From Marinobacter sp. BGYM27 (GTDB lineage: Bacteria; Pseudomonadota; Gammaproteobacteria; Pseudomonadales; Oleiphilaceae), in assembly GCA_025153445.1 (NCBI GenBank), contig JANZNS010000001.1:594720-658719 (forward strand): a DNA stretch of 64,000 nucleotides. Reading direction: 5' to 3'. Position 1 is the stretch's first letter, and every line of letters starts with the position of its first letter. Under the pieces are notes generated by a model. It had not been told where the DNA came from. It ran no database searches and saw only the letters and a program-made list of their open reading frames with translations. The position numbers and the translations under genes are program-made. This document shows positions 24,617-35,000 of the stretch, piece by piece.

Positions 24617-26410
24617 TCAGTGTGAACCTGATGCGCTGTGAAGGGCTTGCGGGTAGAGCGGCGCCAATGACTCATCTTCGGTTGTCGTCTGCGCTTGCTC
24701 TCTCAGCGCGTTCAGCTTTTCTTTCAGACCGCTTCCGTCCCATGGGGAGGCCGCTGCGTCCCTGGCGTAAAGGTGCCGCTGCAGCTTGTTCAGTGCAGCT
24801 TCAAGTTCGTTATCGCCGCTAAAGCGAGCCACATCTCCAGCACTCCTGAATCTGTGACCGCCAAAACGTGCCGCGGCCCATTGGGGCATCAGCGTCAGCG
24901 CTTCGTCGCTTCCCGCTTCAACTGCGCTGGTAAGTTTTTTGAACAATGTGGGTTCGCTGTTGTTCTGAACAGGGCGTTCAGTGCCACCGTCTGCGCTCTG
25001 CTTGTGCTTTCTGTTCAGCCACCAGAACAGCACAGTCAGCGCCCAGCCCGTTGCCAATATGAGGCTTATCCAAAGCCAGAGGTTGGCGGATTCAACATTG
25101 TTGGCGGCCGGTGTTTGTTGAGCCTTGTTACCTGAAGATGGCGGGGCAGGTGTGCCGGCCTGGTCGGATTTCGCCGGTGGCACGGCTGCGGGCGCCCCTT
25201 TACCGGGGGTAATCGTCAGGGTTTGTTCGGGTATAACCGCAACCCGCTCCTGATCATTTACGGTGTCCCACCAGGGCACGCGGGTTTCTGGCAGCGTAAT
25301 CTTGCCAGGGCTTACCGCCACCAGTGCGGTGGATTGCGTGCGGGACGAGGTTACCGTGCGACTGTCGACGCTGGAGTCCAGCTCGGGGCTGTCCGGATAG
25401 CTTCGCACGGCGTCCGGATACTGCATCTCCAGCGGGGGCAGAGCCGACCCCAGAAGCCCGAGCGCGCTGAGCTCTACCGTGCGCGTGATGCTCTTGCCCG
25501 CCGCGATCGAACGCCCGGGATCGCTCCAGGTTTCATTCAGCTCAAGGCTCGATGCGGGTAGCCAGGTCTTACCTGTGAATGATGCCGGAATATCCTTGAC
25601 CGGGATATCCAGTGGCGCAGAGGTATCACGCAGGAAGTTGAGCCGACCATCGGGACCTCGTGCCTGTCCGTTGAAAGCAATACCTTTGATATGGAGGGTG
25701 CCTGCGGTTTGCGGATAGATCACATACTTCCGCTCGACCACATGGTAATTGGCGTTGCTGTGGATGCGGGAATATTCCTTCTGTTCCCCCATGGTTTCAA
25801 TGATGGCGTCATCCTGCTCGGGCTGGGCAAGGTCACCTCGAATCAGATTGCCCTGGTAATACAATTGCACGGTGAGGATCAGTTGTTCCTGCACATAGAC
25901 ATCAGACTTGTCGGCAGTGACTTCGACAAAAGCGGGCGGCGCTGTGCCATCTGGCGGCGGCGCTGCGCCAGGTCGCACGGTAATCGTTAGTGGGCTCGAC
26001 TGGGCATCGCGGAAATTGAGCGAGGGTATGGTGAGCGTGCCCGCCTTTTTCGGAACCAGCTGGTAGGTCCAGGTAATGGTCGCGGTTGCATCACCATTGA
26101 CAGAATTGAGGCTGTATTTCTGATGATTGCCGACGATTTCGAAGTCTTGTTGCAGTGCCTTGATTTCAGGCTCGGGTAGCTGCAGGTCGTTGAGGTTGAA
26201 AAGCGTGTCGAGATCCATCGTGAATGGCATCTGGCCTGTCACTGTCATCGTCAGTGTCTGATTTTCGTGAAGTGTGGTGCGATCCACCTGAACGTCCAGT
26301 TGCTCCGCTGCCAGCGCATTGGTGGTCAGCACCAGACCAACGATCAGCGCAATCTGTCGAAACAGAGAGATAAGAGGGCTGCGGGCCCACTGCCTTGCGT
26401 GCCTTACCAT
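24617..26410 (-). CDS. batD: BatD-like oxygen-tolerance protein
   Basis: Envelope protein of the Bat (Bacteroides aerotolerance) family; molecular role not settled. The 597 residues comprise a basic N-terminus and signal peptide (to about residue 34, TTNALAAEQ), then tandem beta-sandwich domains (LDVQVDRTTLHENQTLTMTV is the typical first strand region). A Pro/Ala-rich stretch follows, then one membrane helix near 455-475 (LWLWISLILATGWALTVLFW) and a cytoplasmic helical tail. Start ATG 26410 overlaps the end of the upstream gene by seven bases. Last gene of the moxR-bat operon. Confidence 0.86.
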   Translation of the reverse strand: MVRHARQWARSPLISLFRQIALIVGLVLTTNALAAEQLDVQVDRTTLHENQTLTMTVTGQMPFTMDLDTLFNLNDLQLPEPEIKALQQDFEIVGNHQKYSLNSVNGDATATITWTYQLVPKKAGTLTIPSLNFRDAQSSPLTITVRPGAAPPPDGTAPPAFVEVTADKSDVYVQEQLILTVQLYYQGNLIRGDLAQPEQDDAIIETMGEQKEYSRIHSNANYHVVERKYVIYPQTAGTLHIKGIAFNGQARGPDGRLNFLRDTSAPLDIPVKDIPASFTGKTWLPASSLELNETWSDPGRSIAAGKSITRTVELSALGLLGSALPPLEMQYPDAVRSYPDSPELDSSVDSRTVTSSRTQSTALVAVSPGKITLPETRVPWWDTVNDQERVAVIPEQTLTITPGKGAPAAVPPAKSDQAGTPAPPSSGNKAQQTPAANNVESANLWLWISLILATGWALTVLFWWLNRKHKQSADGGTERPVQNNSEPTLFKKLTSAVEAGSDEALTLMPQWAAARFGGHRFRSAGDVARFSGDNELEAALNKLQRHLYARDAAASPWDGSGLKEKLNALREQAQTTTEDESLAPLYPQALHSASGSH

Positions 26411-28260
26411 GGTGTATCGCCTTCCGCTTGTTGCTGATTGCTGCGTTCCCGGTACTGCAGCAGGAATTTTCGGCGCATCAGGCCCGACGGGTCGTCGGGG
26501 ATGCGTCTGAGCCATTGTTCTTCGCTCTGGGACAGCGGCTGCGTCTCCAGTGGCTCTGCGCTGGAGGCTTGTGATTGTTGCTCTGCACTGTCGCCATTTG
26601 CCTGCTCTCCCTGGCCATTTTGTGGCTGGGACGGCTGCTGAGCCTGCGAATCGTCACCCTGCTGGGTCTGGCCGTTTGAGTCAGCCTGGTTTTGAGGGTC
26701 TTGCTGATCCTGTCCATCAGAAGACTGGCTTTGGCTGTTGTCCTGCTGCTGATCGCCGTTCTGACCCTGCTGGTTTTGTTGTCCTTGCTGATCGTTTCCG
26801 GATTCCGAATTGTCTTGTTGTTGCTTGCCGTCGCCATTTTGTTGCTGGTCTGACTGGTTTTTGGAATCCTTGTTCTCGTCATCCTGCTGCTGTTCTTTTT
26901 GTTGTTCCAGTAGCTTCTTCACAAGATCGCGATTGAAGGTTGCGTCGGCATGGTCGGGCTGTTTCGCCAGAGCATCATCGTACGCATCGATGGCCGCCTG
27001 GAGTTTGCCATCGCGGGCGAGGGCATTGCCCCGGTTGTATTCAGCTTCCGCAGTGTCGCTCTGGCTGAAGCGTTCGTTAGCCTTGCTGAAATCACCAGCC
27101 CGGTATAGCGCAGAACCTTGCCATTGGGGATCAGTGAATTTGTCAGCTGCAGCCGCTGGATCGTCTGCAATCAGTTGCTCGCCGCGCTGATCCGGTCGGG
27201 ACCAGAGATCATCCCAATCCATGGCATGGGCCGGTTGCGGAATCAATGGCAACAGCATCAGCGGAACCAGCAGAAGGGCACCCCGGCGCCAGGCGATGAG
27301 TGCCAGAGGCAGCATCAGCCAGAGCAGCCAGTATCCGTCGTCCTGCCAACGCTGGACAGACAGGTCACGATCACTTTTTTGCCAGTCGTCGCTATCGGCC
27401 GCCCGAAGGCCCAGCGAGCGTATGTCGGTGTCATCAAGGGTGATTTTCATCCCTGTCCCGCCTAACGACTGAGCCAGCTGATTCATGGGTCCGGATTCGG
27501 CTTTCGCGATGACCACCTTGTCCTGATCACGGATAAATCCGCGCTTGGGCAGCGGAATCGGGCCACCCTGTTCAGTGCCGACCGTAATGGCATTGAGGCT
27601 GTAGCCGGTGCCTTTGAGTGTCTGCCTGATACTGTCGGGATCATCATCCCGGATGCCATCGGATACCAGCAGTATGCGACCGGCACCGGGAGCGCCTTGG
27701 GCAAGCAGCGTTTTTGCCTGCTCGACCCCCAGATCAGCGCGATTGCCACTGGCGGGCATCATAAGGGGATCAATAACCCCCAGAAGGCTTTCGATGGTCT
27801 TGCGGTCGTCCGTCAATGGAGTAACAACATGGGCGTCGGCGGCGTATACCACCAGCCCGGTGAAGCTGCCTTCGCGCTGGCTCAGAATATCGCGGATTTT
27901 GCGTTTGGCCTGGGTGAGGCGATCCGGTTCAACATCGGTTGCCAGCATCGACAATGACATGTCCAGCACAATCACCAGGCTGTCATTCTGCTGCTGCAGC
28001 GGGGTAGGTGCCTCCCGCCAACTGGGGCCGGCAAGACTGACCGCGCTCACCAGAATCAGAATGGCCAACAGAATCCCGGGCCGCCGCTGCTTCTGAGTCA
28101 CCGCATCGGCATCACCAACAAGAGGCGCCAATAGTGCAGCAGGAATGATGTGGTGCCAGCCACTCTGGCCATGGCCCCGGTGACGCATCACCAGTGGAAT
28201 CAGCGGCAACAGCAGAAGCAACAGCAGGCCCAGTGGGCGCAGGAAATGGAAATCACTCAT
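26404..28260 (-). CDS. batB: VWA and TPR fusion protein (BatB/BatC type)
   Basis: Membrane protein joining a von Willebrand factor A domain to TPR repeats. The 618 residues comprise two N-terminal membrane helices, a VWA domain with MIDAS motif DMSLS (D100-S104), and a further membrane segment near 335-370. TPR units follow, about 375-450 (AEYNRGNALARDGKLQAAID). A very long Gln/Asn/Asp/Ser-rich low-complexity tail spans about 450-575, and a short conserved end is RRIPDDPSGLMRRKFLLQYR. This combines what are separate BatB and BatC proteins in Bacteroides. Start ATG 28260 overlaps the batA stop (ATGA). Function inferred only from family. Confidence 0.87.
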   Translation of the reverse strand: MSDFHFLRPLGLLLLLLLPLIPLVMRHRGHGQSGWHHIIPAALLAPLVGDADAVTQKQRRPGILLAILILVSAVSLAGPSWREAPTPLQQQNDSLVIVLDMSLSMLATDVEPDRLTQAKRKIRDILSQREGSFTGLVVYAADAHVVTPLTDDRKTIESLLGVIDPLMMPASGNRADLGVEQAKTLLAQGAPGAGRILLVSDGIRDDDPDSIRQTLKGTGYSLNAITVGTEQGGPIPLPKRGFIRDQDKVVIAKAESGPMNQLAQSLGGTGMKITLDDTDIRSLGLRAADSDDWQKSDRDLSVQRWQDDGYWLLWLMLPLALIAWRRGALLLVPLMLLPLIPQPAHAMDWDDLWSRPDQRGEQLIADDPAAAADKFTDPQWQGSALYRAGDFSKANERFSQSDTAEAEYNRGNALARDGKLQAAIDAYDDALAKQPDHADATFNRDLVKKLLEQQKEQQQDDENKDSKNQSDQQQNGDGKQQQDNSESGNDQQGQQNQQGQNGDQQQDNSQSQSSDGQDQQDPQNQADSNGQTQQGDDSQAQQPSQPQNGQGEQANGDSAEQQSQASSAEPLETQPLSQSEEQWLRRIPDDPSGLMRRKFLLQYRERSNQQQAEGDTPW

Positions 28261-29261
28261 GCGTGCCCCCCGGTTTTGCGATCGCTGACAAAGGTGATGG
28301 CATAACCCAACACTAACAGCGCCAGGGCGATGCCTGCCGGCCAATAGTAGAGCGCCTTGGTCGGGCGGTAATGCTTGCCTTCGAGCTCAATCGGCTCCAG
28401 TTGATTGATGTTCTCGTAGATTAACTCAAGCTCGGGGGTGCTGCGGGCGCGAAAATATTGTCCACCGGTTTTGTCAGCAATACGCTTGAGCAGGGCTTCA
28501 TCCAGATCTCGTGAGGGGTTGACTCGTCGGGAGCCCAAAAATCCTCGCTGTATCATGGATTCCGCGCCCATGCCGATGGTGTAGACCCGCACGCCGGCCG
28601 ACGCTGCAATATCGGCGGCCTTGTCCGGACTGACCTCGCCAGCCGTGTTGGCACCGTCTGTCAGCAGAATGAGCACACGCTGTTCCTGGGGGCGATTGCG
28701 AAGGCGTTTGACGGCCAGTCCAATGGCGTCGCCGATGGCGGTTGCGCGGCCCGCCATCCCGATCTGCGCTTCCTGCAACAGGGTGCGAATCGTATCGTGA
28801 TCAAACGACAACGGCGCCTGAATATAGGGCTGGGTACCGAAAAGCAGCAATCCCAGGCGATCGCCTTCACGTTGGGTGATGAAACTGTTCAGTACATTTT
28901 TGACCGCGATCAGTCGGTTCACCTGGCGCTGGCCCAGCACCATGTCCTCTTCCTCCATACTTGGCGAAATATCAACCGCGAGCAGCAGGTCGCGACCGGT
29001 GACCGGGAGTTCTACCGCTTCGCCGATGTATTGCGGGCGGGCCAGGGCGACAACCAGAAGTGTCCATGCCGCCAGGAGCATCAGCGAGTGCCAGATTGAG
29101 CGCCGGTTTCCGGAGCGACTGACGCCGGGTAAGTCGCTCAGCCAATGGCCCACAGGGATTTCGGGAGCGGCGACCTGATCGGCCTGGTGCCGTCGCCTGC
29201 GCCACCAGAGTAGCGGCAGGAGTATGAGTAATAAGAACCAGGGATAGGCGAGCTCTAGCAT
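28257..29261 (-). CDS. batA: VWA-domain membrane protein BatA
   Basis: Inner-membrane VWA protein of the MoxR-associated Bat system. The 334 residues comprise a first membrane helix at 6-20, a second at about 57-74, and a VWA domain with an intact MIDAS motif DISPS (D97-S101) and the downstream TDGANTAG. A C-terminal membrane helix follows (YWPAGIALALLVLGYAITFV). The N-terminus ELAYPWFLLLILLPLLWW is typical. Overlaps DUF4381 upstream by seven bases and batB downstream by four, so the operon is translationally coupled. Confidence 0.9.
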   Translation of the reverse strand: MLELAYPWFLLLILLPLLWWRRRRHQADQVAAPEIPVGHWLSDLPGVSRSGNRRSIWHSLMLLAAWTLLVVALARPQYIGEAVELPVTGRDLLLAVDISPSMEEEDMVLGQRQVNRLIAVKNVLNSFITQREGDRLGLLLFGTQPYIQAPLSFDHDTIRTLLQEAQIGMAGRATAIGDAIGLAVKRLRNRPQEQRVLILLTDGANTAGEVSPDKAADIAASAGVRVYTIGMGAESMIQRGFLGSRRVNPSRDLDEALLKRIADKTGGQYFRARSTPELELIYENINQLEPIELEGKHYRPTKALYYWPAGIALALLVLGYAITFVSDRKTGGHA

Positions 29262-29728
29262 CTCTGAGCCCCCAGCCAGGTTTCAGCGACTTTGCAAGCG
29301 GTCTCTGTAGAAATTGTGGGCACCGGTTGCCAGCTGCTGGCCACCAGTCCCTGCACCTCTTCTGGCGTCAGCGCCGGTTGGGTTTCCAGCAGGAACTGGC
29401 GCCAGCAATCCCCTGACAGGCTCTGCGGATGAGCGTCAGGGTAGCGCTGGCGCGCGCAGCGTTTCAGCAAGGCGTTGAGGTCAGTGAACCATCCGGGATC
29501 GGCGGATTGTCGTTGCTTAAGCATTTTCAGTTCGGCGCGAGTGGTTTTAATCCAGCGATTGCGTTGCTGGCGTCGCCGTAGAAATACCGCGAGACAAATC
29601 AATGCCACCAGCACCAGCGCCGCCAGAATCCACCAACCCGGGGCTGGTGGCCAGAAACCACCGGGATCGGGTAAGTGGATGTCCCGCAGATTGGCTAGTG
29701 GGTCGGGTTGTGCTGTTGGTTGTGTCAT
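29255..29728 (-). CDS. DUF4381 membrane protein of MoxR/Bat operon
   Basis: 157-residue protein with an N-terminal Pro/Gly/Trp-rich segment (LRDIHLPDPGGFWPPAPGWW) typical of DUF4381. One membrane helix follows (ILAALVLVALICLAVFL), then a basic helical cytoplasmic domain ending in WLGAQRC. Found beside BatA and DUF58 genes in many proteobacteria; function unknown. Overlaps batA by seven bases. About 73 bases separate it from the DUF58 gene. Confidence 0.85.
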   Translation of the reverse strand: MTQPTAQPDPLANLRDIHLPDPGGFWPPAPGWWILAALVLVALICLAVFLRRRQQRNRWIKTTRAELKMLKQRQSADPGWFTDLNALLKRCARQRYPDAHPQSLSGDCWRQFLLETQPALTPEEVQGLVASSWQPVPTISTETACKVAETWLGAQRC

Positions 29729-29801
29729 TCGTTATCTTTCATTATTGATTCGATTGGCTGTAGCCACGATCTGCCGGTCGATTTTCACCACAGACGAACG
29801 T

Positions 29802-30752
29802 TTATCCGATTCGGCCCCGAGGGCCCAGAATACTTTTAAGCACGTGTGAGGGCTGCTGGCCCGTGTACAGGTTGCTCACGCCAACGCCCGCCCTGCGAAA
29901 ACAGTGGCTGATGTCCCGTTCGTGCTGCGCGACTTTTTCTGCAAACGCCCTGCGGAAAGCGGGGTTGCCCGCATCAAACCAAAGAGGGCCATTGGCGCCG
30001 GCAACGGCAAAACGGCCCTTTTCCGGCAGCTGCTGTTCCAGCGGATCAATTATCCGCAGCGCACTGACAGTATTGTGCCGCGAAATCTGGGCAATCAGGG
30101 CGGGGGTCTCGCTGGAGATGTTCATAAAGTCGCTGATGATGAAGATACGACTCCCGGTGTGGGCGATCCGGCGGGTTTCCTGCAGGGCGTGATCCAGTGC
30201 CAGAGCCCGCCCGGCTGGCGCCTCGGCGCTCACGGAGTGTCCGGGCTGGTGATCGTCCTGGCGCTGCACCATTGAATCGAGTAAACGCACGACAGCCTTG
30301 CGCCGCCGCTCCGGGCGCAGCACATCGCAGTGGTGGTCCGAAAATACGATCCCGCCCACCTGATCGCCTGCGTGTAAGCCCAGCCACGCAAGAATGCCAG
30401 TGACCTGTGCTGCCCGTACCCGTTTGTAGGCGCCTTCGCTACCAAAAAACAGGGAGTCGCCCAGATCGCAAAGCAGGAGTATGGGCCGCTCCCGTTCCTC
30501 TTCGTAAAGTTTGGTATGAGGGGATTGGCGGCGGGCTGTAACCCGCCAGTCGATACTGCGGATATCGTCACCGGGTTGGTAAAGGCGCACCTCGGCGAAC
30601 GCCATACCGCGGCCTTTCTGGGCTGACTTGGCAAGCCCGGCTTTGCGGGTGGCGACCGGCCGGGAGCCTGGCAGTCTTAACGCACGCGCATCAGCTTGCA
30701 GTCGGATCAATGCCGGCAGATCAATGCGGGTTAAAGGTGAAGCGTCAGTCAT
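29802..30752 (-). CDS. DUF58 domain protein of MoxR/Bat operon
   Basis: 316-residue soluble protein with the DUF58 hallmark YQPGDDIRSIDWRVTARRQS followed by KLYEEERERPILLLCDLG. A VWA-like fold continues to the C-terminus (SRIFIISDFMNISSETPALI). DUF58 proteins almost always sit next to MoxR ATPases and are thought to be their partners. ATG 30752 starts 17 bases after the moxR stop. A TTG at 30794 in the same frame would overlap moxR and is not preferred. The ribosome binding site is weak. Confidence 0.87.
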   Translation of the reverse strand: MTDASPLTRIDLPALIRLQADARALRLPGSRPVATRKAGLAKSAQKGRGMAFAEVRLYQPGDDIRSIDWRVTARRQSPHTKLYEEERERPILLLCDLGDSLFFGSEGAYKRVRAAQVTGILAWLGLHAGDQVGGIVFSDHHCDVLRPERRRKAVVRLLDSMVQRQDDHQPGHSVSAEAPAGRALALDHALQETRRIAHTGSRIFIISDFMNISSETPALIAQISRHNTVSALRIIDPLEQQLPEKGRFAVAGANGPLWFDAGNPAFRRAFAEKVAQHERDISHCFRRAGVGVSNLYTGQQPSHVLKSILGPRGRIG

Positions 30753-30768
30753 TATGTTAAGCCGGTGA

Positions 30769-31731
30769 TTATGCGGATACAGGGACGCGCTCAATCAGGC
30801 GCTGGATCACGTCGTCTGGTGTGATGCCATCGGCTTCGGCTTCAAAGGTCAGGAGTACCCGGTGGCGCAGCACATCAAAGGCGATGCTGCGGACGTCTTC
30901 GGGGCTGACAAAGTCGCGACCATCCAGCCAGGCTTTGGCCCGGGCGCAGCGATCCAGGGCAATGGTGCCGCGGGGGCTGGCACCAAAGGCTATCCAGCGT
31001 TCGAGCTCGGCGTCCACCGCACCCGGGTTGCGAGTAGCCAGCACCAGCGCGACCAGATAATCCTCAACAGCATCCGCCATAAAGAGCTCGCTGGCATCAA
31101 GCCGTGCTTGGAATATATCGTCAGGGCTCAGCCGCAGGTCGCTGGGGGCAATGCCATGCTGATAATCCCGCCGGGCGAGATGCAGGATGTCGCGCTCGGC
31201 ACCGGCACTCGGGTAGTCAATGGTGACGTGCATCAGGAAGCGGTCGAGCTGTGCTTCCGGCAGGGGATAGGTGCCTTCCTGCTCAATCGGATTCTGGGTT
31301 GCCATAACAAGAAACAGCCGGTCCAGCGGAAAGGTTTTCATGCCCACGCTGACCTGGCGCTCACCCATCGCCTCAAGCAAAGCCGACTGAACTTTTGCCG
31401 GTGCCCGGTTGATTTCATCAGCCAGCACCAGATTGTGAAAGATAGGGCCTTTCTGGAATTCGAAGAGTCCGGTTTCAGCCCGGTAAATCTCGCTACCGGT
31501 GACGTCGGATGGCAGCAGATCCGGGGTGAACTGGATCCTGTGGAAATCACCTACGATGTGATCGGCCAGGGTCTTGATAGCTGTCGTCTTGGCCAGTCCT
31601 GGCGCGCCTTCAACCAGCAGGTGTCCGTCGGCAAGAAGGGCAATGAGCAAGCGGTCAACAAGCTTTTCCTGACCTATGATCCTTTTCGCTAATTGGGTTC
31701 GTAATTCGCCGAAGATACGCTGTTGAGACAT
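30769..31731 (-). CDS. MoxR-family AAA+ ATPase
   Basis: Chaperone-like AAA+ ATPase thought to remodel or activate VWA/DUF58 partner proteins. The 320 residues show Walker A GAPGLAKT (42-49), Walker B LVLADEINRAPAKVQSALLE, sensor region MATQNPIEQEGTYPLPEAQL, and a C-terminal AAA lid. ATG 31731 follows a strong GGAAGGA with a five-base spacing; an in-frame ATG at 31743 overlaps that site and is rejected. First gene of the leftward operon moxR-DUF58-DUF4381-batA-batB-batD, divergent from gdhB. Confidence 0.92.
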   Translation of the reverse strand: MSQQRIFGELRTQLAKRIIGQEKLVDRLLIALLADGHLLVEGAPGLAKTTAIKTLADHIVGDFHRIQFTPDLLPSDVTGSEIYRAETGLFEFQKGPIFHNLVLADEINRAPAKVQSALLEAMGERQVSVGMKTFPLDRLFLVMATQNPIEQEGTYPLPEAQLDRFLMHVTIDYPSAGAERDILHLARRDYQHGIAPSDLRLSPDDIFQARLDASELFMADAVEDYLVALVLATRNPGAVDAELERWIAFGASPRGTIALDRCARAKAWLDGRDFVSPEDVRSIAFDVLRHRVLLTFEAEADGITPDDVIQRLIERVPVSA

Positions 31732-32016
31732 TGATCCTTCCATTTGTATGAATTGCCTGGATGTTTGGGCTGACGCGCTGTGAACGTTATCAGGATTGAC
31801 ACCAATGCCGGCATTCGCTCGTAGCGCCGAAAAACGCTCAGTGTTTGTAACCTGCCGGCAAAAATCAAGGGTTTGACTATGCTAGTGACTATACATGGGA
31901 CGAAGCCGTTCAAGTGTTTCGGCAGTCTGTCACATTAATGCTGGCTGGGCCGTCAAATGAGACAGGTTTAAGCCAATTTTGTTTATTACCATTCATTCAG
32001 AAAGTCGGGGTCGAAC

Positions 32017-35000
32017 ATGAATGCGCTGACAGTCGCCAGCAAAGAACAGTTCCACGATCTGCTGGCTGAGGCCATTGCTGAAAAGATTGCCAAATCGGAT
32101 GCTAAAAAGATCAGTGATTTTGCTGTGCAGCAACTTGCACATCTGCCGCTCAACGAGTTGTTGTCCCGACGATTTTCTGATGTTTACGGTTCTGTGTTGG
32201 CCGCCTGGCAGTTTCTTCAGCAGCGCGCGCCCGGTGACACCTCAGTGTCGGTGTTTAATCCCGATCTTGAAAGTGACGGTTGGCAGTCCACCCATTCCGT
32301 GGTGTTTATTCTGCATCCCAATATTCCGTTTCTGATCGACTCGATTCGCATTGCTATCAATCAGGAAGAAATTGGCACCCATACGCTCTACCACTCCATT
32401 CTGCAGGTTGAGCGCGATCGCTCTGGCAAGCTCAAAAAACTGCACAATCGCGACAAAGCCTCGAAAAAGGGTGAGTTTGAAGCACTGATCGTGTTGGAAA
32501 TTGATCGTCACAGCGATCAGGAGGAGCTGCGAGGCCTGGAGCAACAGCTGCAGAACGTGCTGGAGGAAGTGCGTATCGCGGTAGACGACTTCCCCAGAAT
32601 GAAGACCAAAGCGGCGGAGATTCTGAAGGAGCTGGACAACTGCAAAGCCAAAATCAGTGACGATGATATCGCTGAGGCACACAGCTTTCTTCAATGGCTG
32701 GGAGATGACCACTTTACCTTTCTCGGGTACGACGAATACGATTTCGTGAAAGAGAAGGATGGCATTCTGGTCAAGCAGGTGCCCCATTCAGAACTGGGTA
32801 TTCTGCGGGTTCACAACGAGCGTCCAGCCAAGGTGCGACTTGAGGAGTTGCCTCAACGCACACGCACGGAGATGACCCGCACAGACGATATCTTCATTTT
32901 CGCCAAGTCCGCCCAGCGCTCCCGGGTTCACCGGCCGGCGTATCCGGACTACATCGCGGTCAAGAAATTCAACGCCAAGGGCGAAGTGATCGGTGAACGT
33001 CGTTTCCTTGGGCTTTATACCTCACGGGTTTATCAGGAACGCCCTGATGAGATTCCGCTGCTGCGCCGGAAAGTAAATGAGGTGCTTGATCGGTCGGGGT
33101 TCCTCCGTGATGACTATGCCGGGAAGGAATTGGACCAGATTCTCGCCGTTTACCCGCGCGATGAATTGTTCCAGATAGAAACGGATAAACTCTATCGTAC
33201 CGCACTCGACATTCTGTACATCCAGGAACGCCGCATGTTGCGGGTCTTCATGCGGGAGGATGTCTATGGCCAGTTTGTGAACTGCCTGGCGTTCTTCCCG
33301 CGTGATATCTACAACACCGAATTGCGCCTGAAGGTTGAGGAAGTATTGATACGCAGTCTCGAGGCGGAAGATATCGAGTTTGTCACCCATTTCTCCGAAT
33401 CGGTGCTGGCACGGGTCCAGTTCACCATTCGTGTGCCTCAGGTCGAAAATCGCCAGATACCAGTTGCCGAAATTCAGGAACAGACGATTGCACTGGCCCA
33501 ATCCTGGCGCGACGGCCTGTCAGAAGCATTGCATGAAACCTACGGTGAAGAGCGCGGCAACGAATTGATCCGGCTGTATCACAATGCGTTCCCCGGCAGT
33601 TACCAGGACATGTTTTCACCCCGTCGTGCGGCGATTGATCTGGAGCACATCGTCAATGTGGCGGACTCTGACCGCATCGGCATGAGTTTTTACCGTGCGT
33701 TGGAGGAAGACGAAAGCACGCTCCACTTCAAGCTGTTTGCGCCCAATTCCCAGCTCCCTCTATCCGATGTGATGCCGATCTTCGGCAATCTGGGTTTCCG
33801 GGTGATCGGCGAGCATCCTTTCGAGATTGTGGATCGCAGTGGCAAACGTGTCTGGATCCATGATTTCTCACTGCAGGCCTACTCCGGCAAAGTGGTGGAC
33901 ATTCACCGTATTCGTCCGATATTTGAAGATCTGTTCGAGCGGGTCTGGTACGGAGAGGCGGAGAATGACAGCTTCAACCGGCTGGTGCTGGCGTCCTATT
34001 TCGACTGGCGCCAGATCGCCACGCTGCGTTCTTACGCGCGCTATATGCGCCAGATCAGAATCTCGAACAGCCAGACCTTTATCGCGACGACGCTTGTTAA
34101 TCATGTCTCGCTGGCCCAGACCCTGCTGGAATTTTTCGGTGTCCGTTTCGATCCCGAGCGCAATCAGAGCCCGGGCAAGAGCGCTGCCGCCCAGCAGAAG
34201 CTGGAGCTGGAGTTCAACGCCGGTCTGGACGAGGTGGATAACCTCAGTGAAGACAGGGTGCTGCGCTTGTTCCTTGATCTGATCAAGGCAACCCTGCGCA
34301 CCAACTATTACCAGCCGGATGCAGACGGCAACGCCAAAACCTATATCAGCTTCAAGTTCCGGCCCACAGATATTCCGGATATGCCGCTGCCGCTGCCGAT
34401 GTTCGAGATCTTCGTGTACTCGCCGAGAGTGGAAGGTGTGCATTTGCGAGGCGGTAAAGTGGCTCGTGGCGGCTTGCGCTGGTCTGATCGGTTTGAAGAT
34501 TACCGCACCGAAATACTGGGGCTGGTCAAAGCTCAGCAGGTCAAAAACGCGGTGATTGTGCCGGTCGGTGCCAAGGGCGGCTTTGTCGCCAAGCAGTTGC
34601 CGGACAGCGGTGATCGCGACGCGTTCCAGAAAGAAGGTATCGAGTCCTACAAGACCTTTATTCGCGGCTTGCTGGATGTGACGGACAATCTCGTGGGTGG
34701 CGAAATCAGCCCTCCTGAAAAGGTCATTCGCCACGACGAGGATGATCACTATCTGGTGGTTGCGGCCGACAAGGGCACCGCGACTTTCTCTGATATCGCC
34801 AACGGCCTGGCCTCGGATTACAACTTCTGGCTCGGGGATGCATTCGCTTCCGGCGGCAGTCAGGGTTATGACCACAAGAAAATGGGCATTACCGCAAAAG
34901 GGGCATGGGTTTCGGTTGAGCGCCACTTCCGTGAGCTGGGCATTAATCCGGCCAAGGATGACTTCACGGTCATCGGGATTGGCGATATGGCCGGGGATGT

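Noticed and set aside
26530..26910. Repetitive CTG/TTG-rich tract suggesting a CRISPR or tandem repeat
   Set aside because: It is in-frame coding sequence for the Gln/Asn-rich tail of the VWA-TPR protein; there is no constant repeat-spacer structure.
30862..31692. Plus-strand open frame of 276 codons opposite moxR
   Set aside because: Gly/Gln/Ala-rich translation with no family, fully contained in the conserved MoxR gene.
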